This document shows positions 8,067 to 15,708 of a DNA stretch of 64,000 nt, piece by piece (position 1 is the first letter of the stretch; the number at the start of each line of letters is the position of its first letter). Source of the stretch: a virus. The translations under genes and the position numbers were made by a program. The notes under the pieces were generated by a model. It did not search any database. It saw only the letters and a list, made by a program, of their open reading frames with translations, and was not told the DNA's origin. The stretch lies in IMG/VR virus record IMGVR_UViG_3300015360_003300, positions 1 through 64,000 of that record. One strand, given 5' to 3'.

Positions 8067-8990
8067 ATGACAATTAGTGATAGCCCATGGGTCCAAAAAT
8101 ACAAACCAAAAAATTTAGATGATGTTATCGGTGATCCGATAATGCTCGCTAAGTTTAAGGAATTTATAGATAATAAAACACTACAACATTTACTTTTTTG
8201 TGGTCGTCCAGGCACAGGAAAAAGTACATGTGCTAAATTGATTGCCAAAGCAATCACAGACGAAGGAAATATACTTTATATAAATGCATCACAAGAAAAA
8301 GGTGTTGATGTAATTCGTAATAAAGTTGATTCGTTTTGTTCGATGGCATCGTTTGGAGGACTTCGGGTTGTTATCTTTGATGAGTTTGATGGTATGACGT
8401 GGCAAGCAATGGAAACTATGCGTAACACCATGGAAGAATATATTGATAACAGTAGATTCATTCTTACATGTAACTACGAAAAGAAAATAATTGAACCAAT
8501 CAAGTCACGATGTCAGACGTTTACTTTTACAGCAGATGAAAAAACACTTAAATTATCTGTTATAAGGCGGTGTGCCGAGATTCTCAGACAAGAAGGTATA
8601 ACTTCACCAAATTTAAAAAATGATTTACTTAAATTAATAAACAAATATCATCCAGATATTCGTCGCACTATCAACGCATTACAAAAACTTACTATTGGTG
8701 GCATCTTTCAATATAAAGATGATCTTGAAGGAGATGCAATTGAAAATAAGTTAATTCAATATATACAAGAAATGAATGTTAAGGCAATTAGGCAAGAAAT
8801 AGTTGGTAATGCAGACTATAATGATTTATATAAAATACTATTTAATAGAGCATCTGATATAAAAAATGAAAAGAAGTTGAATATTATGCTGGCGGTAGGA
8901 GATGCCGCCCGATGGCATTCAATTGTTATTGATCCTGAAATAAACTTTATTACATGTGTAATTTCTATTTGCAAGGAGATTTGTGAATAA
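8067..8990 (+). CDS. Clamp loader large subunit, T4 gp44-like AAA+ ATPase
   Basis: This 307-residue RFC/DnaX-type ATPase would open and load the gp45-like clamp. It begins with the RFC-like W-V-x-K-Y-x-P-K segment (8-15), followed by Walker A GRPGTGKST (46-54), Walker B DEFD (105-108), sensor 1 (LTCNYEKKI) and the SRC arginine-finger motif near 148. Length is close to T4 gp44 (319). It lies 11 bases after the clamp gene, and its TAA overlaps the next ATG (TAATG), indicating translational coupling. Confidence 0.95.
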   Translation: MTISDSPWVQKYKPKNLDDVIGDPIMLAKFKEFIDNKTLQHLLFCGRPGTGKSTCAKLIAKAITDEGNILYINASQEKGVDVIRNKVDSFCSMASFGGLRVVIFDEFDGMTWQAMETMRNTMEEYIDNSRFILTCNYEKKIIEPIKSRCQTFTFTADEKTLKLSVIRRCAEILRQEGITSPNLKNDLLKLINKYHPDIRRTINALQKLTIGGIFQYKDDLEGDAIENKLIQYIQEMNVKAIRQEIVGNADYNDLYKILFNRASDIKNEKKLNIMLAVGDAARWHSIVIDPEINFITCVISICKEICE

Positions 8991-9898
8991 TGTTAGACTT
9001 TTTTAAAGTATTATTTGGTTCAAAGAAACTTATAATTCCTCTTAAAGATAAAGACGAAGACGAAGAAAAATCGTTGGTAAATTTATCATCAAATGATAAT
9101 ATAAACTTGCCAATAATCCCACCAAAACCAAATATTATATCTAAACCACAAAAACCATTAGCGGTTACAAAGAAAACTGATATAATAGATACAACAATAA
9201 AGGATATCATTATGTCGGAAATATTTCTTGTGGTTATTGATACAACAGGTAGAGTTGAAGCCAAAAACTTTCAACCTGGTGTTCAGAACTTTTACTTTGT
9301 TTTTGCTACAGACGAACAAACTGCTAAACATATTGTTCTTTCAACATTTAATAAACGCCCAGGTATGATGGACCAATTAGTTAATGGAACAAAAGCAACA
9401 AGACTACAATCTATTGTTAAAAATATGGGTCAAGGGTCTAATTTTTGGACATATGTACCGTTTGGTGGTCAACGTCAACCAGGGCAACAAGGTATCCCAC
9501 CTTCTCCCGATAAACTTTTACGAAACAACGAATACGGGTCACCATCATCACAAGCGTATGTTCCATCAGCACCAGTTGGTGGCGAAGAAATAACAGCGGA
9601 CGATCTTCGTGGTGTTCAATTTAGTGGAGCAGATGGAAAGATTATGAACAAGTTACGATCAGGAACGGGTGTATCCATTGACGAGGAAGCCCCACCGTTG
9701 AATCCTGAACAGCAAATAATGATGGGTGCTGTACAAGAGCAAAATAAGATGCTTGCTGATCAGAATAAAGCCATGATGGAACAAATGACTACTATGATGG
9801 CACTCGTTAAAGCAACAGCATCACAAGTCGCTGTTGCTCCAAAGGGACGAAAAGCAAAAGTAATAGTTGAAGATCAATCAGATCAATCAGATCAATAA
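8990..9898 (+). CDS. Uncharacterised protein between the clamp loader genes
   Basis: This 302-residue protein is coupled to gp44 by TAATG overlap. Residues 1-74 are charged and low in complexity; from residue 75 (MSEIFLVVIDTTG) a compact alpha/beta domain begins, followed by a Gly/Gln/Pro-rich linker (~155-185), and then a Met/Gln-rich coiled-coil segment (~238-285) and a DQSDQSDQ end. An in-frame ATG at 9212 has its own ribosome site (aagga at 9199-9203 and spacing of about 8), so a shorter 228-residue product is also possible. T4 has no gene here. It could be a replication or late-transcription accessory; no family recognised. Confidence 0.75.
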   Translation: MLDFFKVLFGSKKLIIPLKDKDEDEEKSLVNLSSNDNINLPIIPPKPNIISKPQKPLAVTKKTDIIDTTIKDIIMSEIFLVVIDTTGRVEAKNFQPGVQNFYFVFATDEQTAKHIVLSTFNKRPGMMDQLVNGTKATRLQSIVKNMGQGSNFWTYVPFGGQRQPGQQGIPPSPDKLLRNNEYGSPSSQAYVPSAPVGGEEITADDLRGVQFSGADGKIMNKLRSGTGVSIDEEAPPLNPEQQIMMGAVQEQNKMLADQNKAMMEQMTTMMALVKATASQVAVAPKGRKAKVIVEDQSDQSDQ

Positions 9899-9920
9899 CA
9901 AAATAACTAGTGAGGTTTAA

Positions 9921-10352
9921 GTGGAAAAACGTGAAGGGTTAAAGAAAAAAGATAAGCCTAAATCTACTGCTTTGTTTGATGTATTAAGAGATATAAAAAC
10001 AAAGAAACAGGGTAATTTGTTGGATGTTGAAGGAAGCGAATGTGAATCTGTATATAATAACTTTATAGCCTCTCGCTTTTTGTCTATGAATAATGATTTA
10101 TGTCCATTAGTTAACTGTGTTAATCACTTACAAGATGTTTTTGATAAGAAAAACTTTTATAAATTATTAATTGAGTTAATTCCACAAACAACATCATTTG
10201 ATCCATATATAAAACAACAAATTGCTGGGGAGGAATATGAAGAGGATGTATCACAATATTACGAATGCTCTTTAAAAGAAGCTAGAGAATACATAAAACT
10301 TATGGGCATTGAATGGGCAAACCAAGTTCACAAATCTTTTGGAGGCAGGTAA
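9921..10352 (+). CDS. Clamp loader small subunit, probable T4 gp62-like
   Basis: This 143-residue ORF starts at GTG, with gagg 7 bases upstream. The segment around residues 43-60 (NNFIASRFLSMNNDLCPL) and the later LLIELIP...FDPYIK resemble the pattern of gp62-like proteins (N-x-x-x-S/N-R-x-L-S, later K-R-F-x-K-y-x-K). Length is shorter than T4 gp62 (187) but normal for divergent relatives. Gene order (44, insertion, 62, regA) supports the call. It would act as the single non-ATPase subunit of the clamp-loader pentamer. Its stop overlaps the regA start (TAATG). Confidence 0.7.
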   Translation: MEKREGLKKKDKPKSTALFDVLRDIKTKKQGNLLDVEGSECESVYNNFIASRFLSMNNDLCPLVNCVNHLQDVFDKKNFYKLLIELIPQTTSFDPYIKQQIAGEEYEEDVSQYYECSLKEAREYIKLMGIEWANQVHKSFGGR

Positions 10353-10768
10353 TGATTACAGTTGCAGATATGGGTATTAAAGTTGAATTGTTAACCGAAT
10401 ATTCGGTTATATGCGAAACATTAGAGCGAGTTGGTATCATTAACCATGACAGTAAAAAGATTTACCCCTCGTGTTATTGTTTTAAAGTTGAAAAAGATGG
10501 AAATATAGAGTATCGTATTTGTCACTTTAAGGAGTTGTTTGTTCTCCAAGGTAAACCAAGTACATATAGTAAAATTGATCAACTTCGTTTAAAAACAATT
10601 GTATATTTTTTAAAGAAATGGAATTTAATTACTATTGAAGGCTCTATTGACGAGATTCTAAAAGAGAAGATTGATGTAGTGAAATATAGCGAGAAGCGTA
10701 ATTACAAAATCGTTCATAAATTTCGGCACGATTTAAATAATACAACAACTACAGAAATACCTGCTTGA
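10352..10768 (+). CDS. regA: RegA-like translational repressor
   Basis: The ATG at 10352 is chosen over an in-frame ATG at 10313 because ggaggcagg lies directly before it and it overlaps the upstream stop as TAATG; the product is 138 residues (T4 RegA 122). Features shared with T4 RegA include H-F-K-E-L/M near residue 54, the aliphatic/W helix with W-x-L-I-x-I (FLKKWNLITI), and a C-terminal basic strand (KRNYKIVHKFRH). RegA binds ribosome-binding regions of early phage mRNAs and represses them. The gene sits at the end of the clamp-loader operon exactly as in T4, but no gp43 polymerase gene follows. Confidence 0.88.
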   Translation: MITVADMGIKVELLTEYSVICETLERVGIINHDSKKIYPSCYCFKVEKDGNIEYRICHFKELFVLQGKPSTYSKIDQLRLKTIVYFLKKWNLITIEGSIDEILKEKIDVVKYSEKRNYKIVHKFRHDLNNTTTTEIPA

Positions 10769-10811
10769 TTTTTTTATCTGTTCTCATATAATATATTAAC
10801 AAGGAGGAATC

Positions 10812-11147
10812 ATGGGAAGAAAAGAACGCGACCCGTCAACGGATGTGCCCGCCGACGAAGCAACAAAACCACAGAAGCCGAAGAAGGCTTACGAAATTAC
10901 AATAACTGTATGGGATGATGGTGAAATATCAAATAAACTCGTAGAATTCGTTAAAAAGGAACGTGGCGCACCTGAAAAATGGCTACGTACTCCTGACAAA
11001 TTTAACGAATCAATCAAGAAGAACATTTCAGAAAACCCAATTGTTCTTTTAGATAAACTTGCAGAGTGCCTTAACATCAACCTTTCAGTTTTGCTCTCAT
11101 CTCGTAAGGATTCAACTCCAAAGATTGAAGACTCTACAAAGAACTAA
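10812..11147 (+). CDS. Small hypothetical protein
   Basis: This 111-residue gene has an excellent ribosome site (aaggagg) 6 bases before its ATG, and TATAAT at 10785-10790 upstream. The first 25 residues are charged, Pro/Lys-rich and likely disordered; the rest is a mixed alpha/beta sequence (ITITVWDDGEIS..., then a leucine-rich helix LLDKLAECLNINLSVLL). No family recognised. It begins a run of tightly packed small genes. Confidence 0.75.
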   Translation: MGRKERDPSTDVPADEATKPQKPKKAYEITITVWDDGEISNKLVEFVKKERGAPEKWLRTPDKFNESIKKNISENPIVLLDKLAECLNINLSVLLSSRKDSTPKIEDSTKN

Positions 11148-11149
11148 TT

Positions 11150-11539
11150 ATGGAAATTTACGTAGACTTTGACGGAACTATTACTGATCCTAATTTAGAA
11201 TTTTCTGAAGCAATTCAAAAAGATCCACAACCTGGTTGTGTTGAAGTTCTACGTAAGTTATATGATGCGGGACATACTATAACTATTTATAGTTGTCGTT
11301 CAAATCCAGAAGTAGTAGGAACTGTTAAACGTCAGTTATTAGCGTTCCACCCAACTGCCCTTGAGAAACAATGGGCATCACAAACTCTTGAAGAGGAAAT
11401 GGTTGGCTACCTTAAATTTTATAATATTCCATATAATAACATAATTAATAATAAACCACATTACCATATTATCATTGATGATCGGGCGATGAATCCAAAA
11501 GATGGTTGGAATAATATTCTAAACTCAATACCCCACTAA
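11150..11539 (+). CDS. HAD-like phosphatase
   Basis: In this 129-residue protein, residues 1-11 (MEIYVDFDGTI) contain the HAD motif I D-x-D-G-T, with Asp6 as predicted nucleophile and Asp8 as general acid. Motif II is the Y-S-C-R-S segment near 46, and motif IV the IIIDDRA segment near residue 110. The small size indicates a capless HAD core acting on small phosphorylated substrates or nucleic-acid ends; the substrate cannot be told from sequence. It starts 3 bases after the previous stop, with no clear ribosome site, so translation is probably coupled. Confidence 0.8.
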   Translation: MEIYVDFDGTITDPNLEFSEAIQKDPQPGCVEVLRKLYDAGHTITIYSCRSNPEVVGTVKRQLLAFHPTALEKQWASQTLEEEMVGYLKFYNIPYNNIINNKPHYHIIIDDRAMNPKDGWNNILNSIPH

Positions 11540-11543
11540 AAAT

Positions 11544-11813
11544 ATGAAAAAGAAAATTACCAAGAAAAAGACTCTTAATATTGAAACTACACAATTGCGG
11601 AATATTGTTCTCCGACTTTTGGAGAATTTTGCTCACCAAGGAAAATCTATTGGATTTGCTGATTCAGTAGAAATTACGGAATTGGTAAGTAGCCTTGAAG
11701 CTGATCCAACTCAATGGTTTATTATTGGTATGCAACTTATGCAAGTTGGTTTAATTTCCAAACAGCATTGGGAAATACTTCAAGGTATCCAGACGAAAGT
11801 TACAAGTAAATGA
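11544..11813 (+). CDS. Small hypothetical protein
   Basis: This 89-residue protein has a basic N-terminus (MKKKITKKK), then amphipathic helices. It starts 4 bases after the HAD gene and its stop overlaps the next start (ATGA at 11810-11813). No motif or family recognised; retained for its packing between coupled genes and AT-rich codon use like the neighbours. Confidence 0.7.
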   Translation: MKKKITKKKTLNIETTQLRNIVLRLLENFAHQGKSIGFADSVEITELVSSLEADPTQWFIIGMQLMQVGLISKQHWEILQGIQTKVTSK

Positions 11814-12343
11814 TAATTAGATCACCCAACTATCTTCCACATCAACGGGTGAATAGTATAGTTCCCCGTTCAGTTTTTCTAGCCGGTTCAATTGAACAAG
11901 GTGTTTGTGAAAACTGGCAATCCAAATTTGAAAGATATCTCGATGAGCGCAATGTAATTGTATTCAATCCGCGTAGAGATGATTGGGATTCGTCATGGAA
12001 ACAAGAAGTATCTGATCCTCGTTTTAACGAACAAGTGTCTTGGGAAATGATAGCATTAGAAATTGCAGAAGTCATTATTATGTATCTTGATCCGCTTACT
12101 AAGTCACCTATAAGTCTGTTAGAACTCGGTTTACACGCAAACTCTAAAAAGATTATTGTTGGTTGCCCGGATGGATTCTATCGTAAGGGTAACGTTGAAA
12201 TGGTGTGTAATCGCTTTGAGATACCATTTTTCACTGGCCCAAAAGATATAGTACATAAAAACCTTATTAACTCTATATCAAGCCGACTTCCTTATATTCA
12301 AATAGCAAAACCACCGAAAAAGACTAGTACCTTAAATTTCTAA
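11810..12343 (+). CDS. Nucleoside 2-deoxyribosyltransferase-like protein
   Basis: This 177-residue protein shows the pattern of the deoxyribosyltransferase-like superfamily: an early V-F-L-A-G-S-I-E strand-loop (22-29), N-P-R-R-x-D-W (54-59), a Q-V-S-W-E-M helix (~75), and then the I-I-M-Y-L-D-P strand and S-P-I-S-L-L-E-L-G segment with a catalytic-type Glu. Such enzymes cleave or transfer N-glycosidic bonds of nucleosides; some relatives act on nucleotide or NAD-type substrates. The C-terminal ~30 residues are not part of the core. The start overlaps the preceding stop (ATGA). Confidence 0.75.
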   Translation: MIIRSPNYLPHQRVNSIVPRSVFLAGSIEQGVCENWQSKFERYLDERNVIVFNPRRDDWDSSWKQEVSDPRFNEQVSWEMIALEIAEVIIMYLDPLTKSPISLLELGLHANSKKIIVGCPDGFYRKGNVEMVCNRFEIPFFTGPKDIVHKNLINSISSRLPYIQIAKPPKKTSTLNF

Positions 12344-12366
12344 TTATATTTTTAGACGGTATTTAT

Positions 12367-12374
12367 TATAAATA
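12367..12374 (+). promoter_or_regulatory. T4-type late promoter octamer
   Basis: TATAAATA ends 20 bases before the lipoprotein ATG at 12394, in a 50-base gap. It matches the T4 late consensus exactly. Confidence 0.5.
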
Positions 12375-12393
12375 TACATATGAGGAATCTCCT

Positions 12394-13203
12394 ATGTTTA
12401 AAAAAATACTACTGACTTGTATCATACTACTTGCATTCGGTGGCTGCGCAAATAGAGAGGATTCAAAGACATCCAGCACCGATAATAAGGTTACTGAAAA
12501 TGTTCCTAAACCAGTAGCCGAGAAGTCACCACAAGAACAAAAAATTGCGGATATTCAGAAAAAACTTGAGATAGTTGATAAAAAAATTATTGATTCACCC
12601 GGCAGTGTAGTAACACGACTAACTTATGAAAAAGAATCTCTGTCGCTTAAAGTTCAACTTGCAGAGGCGTATTCCCAGCAGTGGAAGGCAAACGCGATTG
12701 CGTATATGTCGCAGGTAAAAGATAAAGAAGTTGAACTTAAAAACGCTAAAATTGAAGCATGGCAAGTAAAGTTATGGGTGATGGCAGGGATATGTGGACT
12801 TATAGCAATAATCGCTGGTGGAGTAGCGATAGGATTTCCGCTTCTTCGACCTGTGGCTGTTAAAGCTTCTGCAATAGTTGGTGGAGTTGCCGTAATAATG
12901 CTTATAGTCGCACAGTGCCTTCCAACTGTCGCATGGATGCTCGGAATAGTTCCTTATATACTTGGAGTTGCAGGTGTAGTAGTATTAATCTACTGTATAT
13001 TTGCTTTACGAGAATGGTATCGTGACCACGTTGGGTTAGAACAAACAGTTGAGGGAATTGAAACAATTAAAGGTAAAATGTCTGGCTTTGGTGATCACAT
13101 GCTTAAGTACGTGGACGGAGGAATGGTTGATCATATAAAAAATATCCGTGGTAAATTAAATAGTAAGAATAAACTTAAAGAAATTAGTAAACCAAAAAAA
13201 TAA
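12394..13203 (+). CDS. Predicted lipoprotein with three membrane segments
   Basis: This 269-residue protein has a classical signal peptide (MFKKILLTCIILLAFGG) before Cys18, so lipidation there is likely although Phe occupies the -3 position. A Ser/Thr/Glu-rich linker and a coiled coil (~45-120) follow. Three hydrophobic segments lie at about 127-150, 158-177 and 183-205, with a basic C-terminus. It has its own late promoter and its own terminator. A role in lysis, superinfection exclusion or envelope modification is possible; no family recognised. Confidence 0.8.
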   Translation: MFKKILLTCIILLAFGGCANREDSKTSSTDNKVTENVPKPVAEKSPQEQKIADIQKKLEIVDKKIIDSPGSVVTRLTYEKESLSLKVQLAEAYSQQWKANAIAYMSQVKDKEVELKNAKIEAWQVKLWVMAGICGLIAIIAGGVAIGFPLLRPVAVKASAIVGGVAVIMLIVAQCLPTVAWMLGIVPYILGVAGVVVLIYCIFALREWYRDHVGLEQTVEGIETIKGKMSGFGDHMLKYVDGGMVDHIKNIRGKLNSKNKLKEISKPKK

Positions 13204-13221
13204 CTTAATTAATATTTTTAT

Positions 13222-13257
13222 AAACTCTACTAACGTTAGTGTTAGTAGAGTTTTTTT
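13222..13257 (+). terminator. Intrinsic terminator after the lipoprotein gene
   Basis: A perfect 13-bp stem, aaactctactaac / gttagtagagttt, closes a 6-base loop and runs into seven T residues. It isolates the lipoprotein gene from thyA. Confidence 0.9.
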
Positions 13258-13270
13258 CGTTTATTGGCAA

Positions 13271-13298
13271 TTGACTTTGTTATGTTATTAAATATAAT
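13271..13298 (+). promoter_or_regulatory. Sigma70-type promoter of thyA, probably leaderless
   Basis: TTGACT (13271-13276) and TATAAT (13293-13298) are separated by 16 bases. The thyA ATG begins 7 bases after the -10, where transcription would start, and no Shine-Dalgarno sequence is present. Confidence 0.6.
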
Positions 13299-13304
13299 AA
13301 TGAT

Positions 13305-14279
13305 ATGAACAAAATTACCGATGAAGAATTTTCAGTTATTGAAAGACTTCGCAAGGAAAAGCAACATGAAGAATACCAATATCTTCATCTTCTTCAAAAT
13401 ATACTTAATGATGGTACAGTTAAAGGTGATAGAACTGGTGTGGGCACTAAGAGTATATTTGGTACACACCTTAAATTTGATTTATCAAAGTCAATTCCCG
13501 TATTAACAACGAAAAAAGTTTATTGGAAAGGTGTTGTTGAGGAACTGTTGTGGTTCATTAGGGGAGAAACAGATTCAAAGAAACTTGAAGTTAATGGTGT
13601 GAATATCTGGAAGGGAAATACATCAAGAGAATTTTTAGATAAGAAGGGATTAGATTATTATCCAGAAGGTGAGATTGGACCAGGGTACGGATTTCAATGG
13701 AGACATTGGGGGGCTGATTACGAGGGAGTAAAAAGGTCACTTAAAGTCACTCCAAATGATTATTTTTATAGAATATCAAAGTGTCAGTTTAACAACGGTA
13801 TAGATCAACTATCCAAAGTAGTTGACACAATTAATAATAACCCAAATGATCGGCGTATTATTGTATCTGCGTGGAACGTTGCTGAAATTGATATGATGGC
13901 ACTTCCACCATGTCACCTTTTGATGCAATTTGACGTAACAGATAGAAAACTTAATTGTCAATGGTATCAACGTAGCGTAGATTCTTTTCTTGGATTACCA
14001 TTCAATATTAGCTCGTATGCCCTTCTAGTTTGCCTTTTAGCCAAGATTACTAAATTACAACCGGGAACATTGACTTTTTCTGGTGGCGACACACATGTAT
14101 ATACTAATCATATTGACCAATGTAAAGAACAGATTTCACGAACACCCTTTGCATTTCCACAACTTAACATCACAAAAGATATTAAGACACTTGAAGATAT
14201 TGAAAACCTCCAATTTGAAGATATTGAATTAATTGGATATCAATGTCACCCAGCTATTAAAGCATCCATGGCAGTTTAA
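13305..14279 (+). CDS. thyA: Thymidylate synthase
   Basis: This 324-residue enzyme would make dTMP from dUMP with methylene-tetrahydrofolate. Visible are the early D-R-T-G-V-G-T segment (~43), the substrate loop, the catalytic Cys203 in L-P-P-C-H, the S-x-D-x-F-L-G-L-P-F-N-I-S-S-Y-A block with the Asn that selects dUMP over dCMP, the T-x-G-D-x-H-V-Y-x-N-H motif, and an H-P-A-I-K terminus. The retained Asn argues against a dCMP hydroxymethylase. An N-terminal ~22-residue helix precedes the core. Within-window neighbours include primase and, further on, RNR, consistent with phage control of dNTP supply. Confidence 0.95.
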   Translation: MNKITDEEFSVIERLRKEKQHEEYQYLHLLQNILNDGTVKGDRTGVGTKSIFGTHLKFDLSKSIPVLTTKKVYWKGVVEELLWFIRGETDSKKLEVNGVNIWKGNTSREFLDKKGLDYYPEGEIGPGYGFQWRHWGADYEGVKRSLKVTPNDYFYRISKCQFNNGIDQLSKVVDTINNNPNDRRIIVSAWNVAEIDMMALPPCHLLMQFDVTDRKLNCQWYQRSVDSFLGLPFNISSYALLVCLLAKITKLQPGTLTFSGGDTHVYTNHIDQCKEQISRTPFAFPQLNITKDIKTLEDIENLQFEDIELIGYQCHPAIKASMAV

Positions 14280-14291
14280 CAAAGGAAAAAA

Positions 14292-14561
14292 ATGAGATAC
14301 GACCCAATAAATATAAAACACCGTGATCTTCTCCTAGCACATGCTTCGCTTGATGGCGATGATTGCCCAGTTGATGATTTGATTGACTCTATACCTAACA
14401 TAATATCGTATATACGGTCCCTAGAAGAGTCTGTTAGAGTATATAAAAGCAATAATCAGCAACTATCTTCTGAACTTGCTGATGCTCGTCGGAAGATTAA
14501 TAACATCAAGAGTCAAAAATTCCGTATTGCTAAAAAGCGCGGAAAGACATTACATAACTAA
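14292..14561 (+). CDS. Small coiled-coil hypothetical protein
   Basis: This 89-residue protein follows thyA by 12 bases, with aagga 4 bases before the ATG. Residues ~38-75 form a probable coiled coil (SLEESVRVYKS...LADARRKINNIKS), ending in a basic tail (KFRIAKKRGKTL). No family recognised. Confidence 0.7.
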   Translation: MRYDPINIKHRDLLLAHASLDGDDCPVDDLIDSIPNIISYIRSLEESVRVYKSNNQQLSSELADARRKINNIKSQKFRIAKKRGKTLHN

Positions 14562-14594
14562 TATTAATTAGCTGCTTCCCAAATTGACAATTGA

Positions 14595-14603
14595 TGATAA
14601 AAT
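14595..14603 (+). promoter_or_regulatory. Extended -10 element of the primase gene
   Basis: TGATAAAAT is an extended -10 (TGn plus TAAAAT) ending 5 bases before the primase ATG at 14609, with no Shine-Dalgarno sequence. A TTGACA at 14584-14589 is too close to serve as -35 for it. Confidence 0.3.
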
Positions 14604-14608
14604 AGTAC

Positions 14609-15667
14609 ATGAAGCTTCCACAACACATTATTAAAGAAATATTTTACAGAACTGCTAAAGCATGTGAAGTTGTAAAGACAAGTCATTTATTTTTACATCG
14701 TGGATGTTGTCCTTTGTGTAATGATCATACAAAACGGTTATATCTTAAAGAGTATACAGACCATTATCTAGTATATTGCCATAATTGTGGATACTCACAT
14801 AAATTTGAAATATTTTTAAAGCAGAATTTTCCAGACGAGTATAAGAATCTTCGTCCATATGTTTTAAAATCAATGAGTGATGGGTCTGCGTTTAAAAGAA
14901 CATCATTTAGACCACAAGTTATTAAAAACATGTCCGATACAGAGGTTAATGCTAAACTCTCTATTTATCTTCCTAATGTTTCATTTAATGTTATGGACGA
15001 ACAAGAAAATCAACGTCATGAGAAATATAGAGCATATTGTTTAAAGTATCTTATAGACCGTCGTATACCAGAAAGTATCTTTAAAGATTTTTTGTGTATG
15101 CATGCTGGGCCACTTGCTGGATATGTTGGTATTCCATTCTATGATAAGACAAAATCTAATATTATCCATGTTCAAGGTAGACTTGTACTTGCACGTAAGG
15201 GACAACATAAACAACAAAAGTATATGTTTATAAAAGATGAGAAATACGGAATAGAACTAGAAAATAAGCCAATATGGGGAACATGGCGTATTATAAAAGA
15301 TTCACCGACTATCATATGTGAAGGAACATTAGATGCATGTGCATTTGAGAACAGTGTATCTACTTGTGGTGCTACAATGAGTGAATTCTTCATTAATAAT
15401 GTTATTGACCAATTTCCACACCGCATATGGTGTGTTGATAATTATTGGACAGATGAATCTGGACGAGATTTAACGAATAGGTTACTTGAACGCGGAGAAT
15501 CTTGTTTTATCATTCCAAAAGATTTGATTGATATGAAGGATGCTAATGATCTTATAAAAAAAGTATTTAAACATGAAACATATATACCATTAACATGGAT
15601 TAATGCTAATATCTATGTAGGTAAACCTGGCCTAACTAAATTAAGAGTGCAACTTAAATCGCTTTAA
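14609..15667 (+). CDS. DNA primase, T4 gp61-like
   Basis: This 352-residue primase would lay down RNA primers for lagging-strand synthesis with the gp41-like helicase. The zinc ribbon is Cys34-P-L-Cys37 ... Cys57-H-N-Cys60, as in T7/T4-type primases. The TOPRIM core has I-I-C-E-G with Glu238 and the acidic W-C-V-D-N strand with Asp277. Length matches T4 gp61 (342). It is separated from the helicase gene by 11 kb and has its own -10. The ATG is fixed by the zinc ribbon lying close to the N-terminus. Confidence 0.9.
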   Translation: MKLPQHIIKEIFYRTAKACEVVKTSHLFLHRGCCPLCNDHTKRLYLKEYTDHYLVYCHNCGYSHKFEIFLKQNFPDEYKNLRPYVLKSMSDGSAFKRTSFRPQVIKNMSDTEVNAKLSIYLPNVSFNVMDEQENQRHEKYRAYCLKYLIDRRIPESIFKDFLCMHAGPLAGYVGIPFYDKTKSNIIHVQGRLVLARKGQHKQQKYMFIKDEKYGIELENKPIWGTWRIIKDSPTIICEGTLDACAFENSVSTCGATMSEFFINNVIDQFPHRIWCVDNYWTDESGRDLTNRLLERGESCFIIPKDLIDMKDANDLIKKVFKHETYIPLTWINANIYVGKPGLTKLRVQLKSL

Positions 15668-15708
15668 TTTTTTCTATTAAAATATTATATAATTAAATAG
15701 GAGAAATT

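Noticed and set aside
10313-10351. Upstream in-frame ATG for regA
   Set aside because: The regA start at 10352 follows ggagg, overlaps the gp62 stop and gives the known RegA N-terminus.
13305-14279. ThyA considered as a dCMP or dUMP hydroxymethylase, which would imply DNA hypermodification
   Set aside because: The P-F-N-I motif keeps the Asn of true thymidylate synthases and the C-terminus fits them; hydroxymethylation of dUMP cannot be excluded by sequence alone.
14584-14589. TTGACA before primase as a -35 box
   Set aside because: The nearest -10-like sequence is only 8 bases downstream, too close for a sigma70 promoter.
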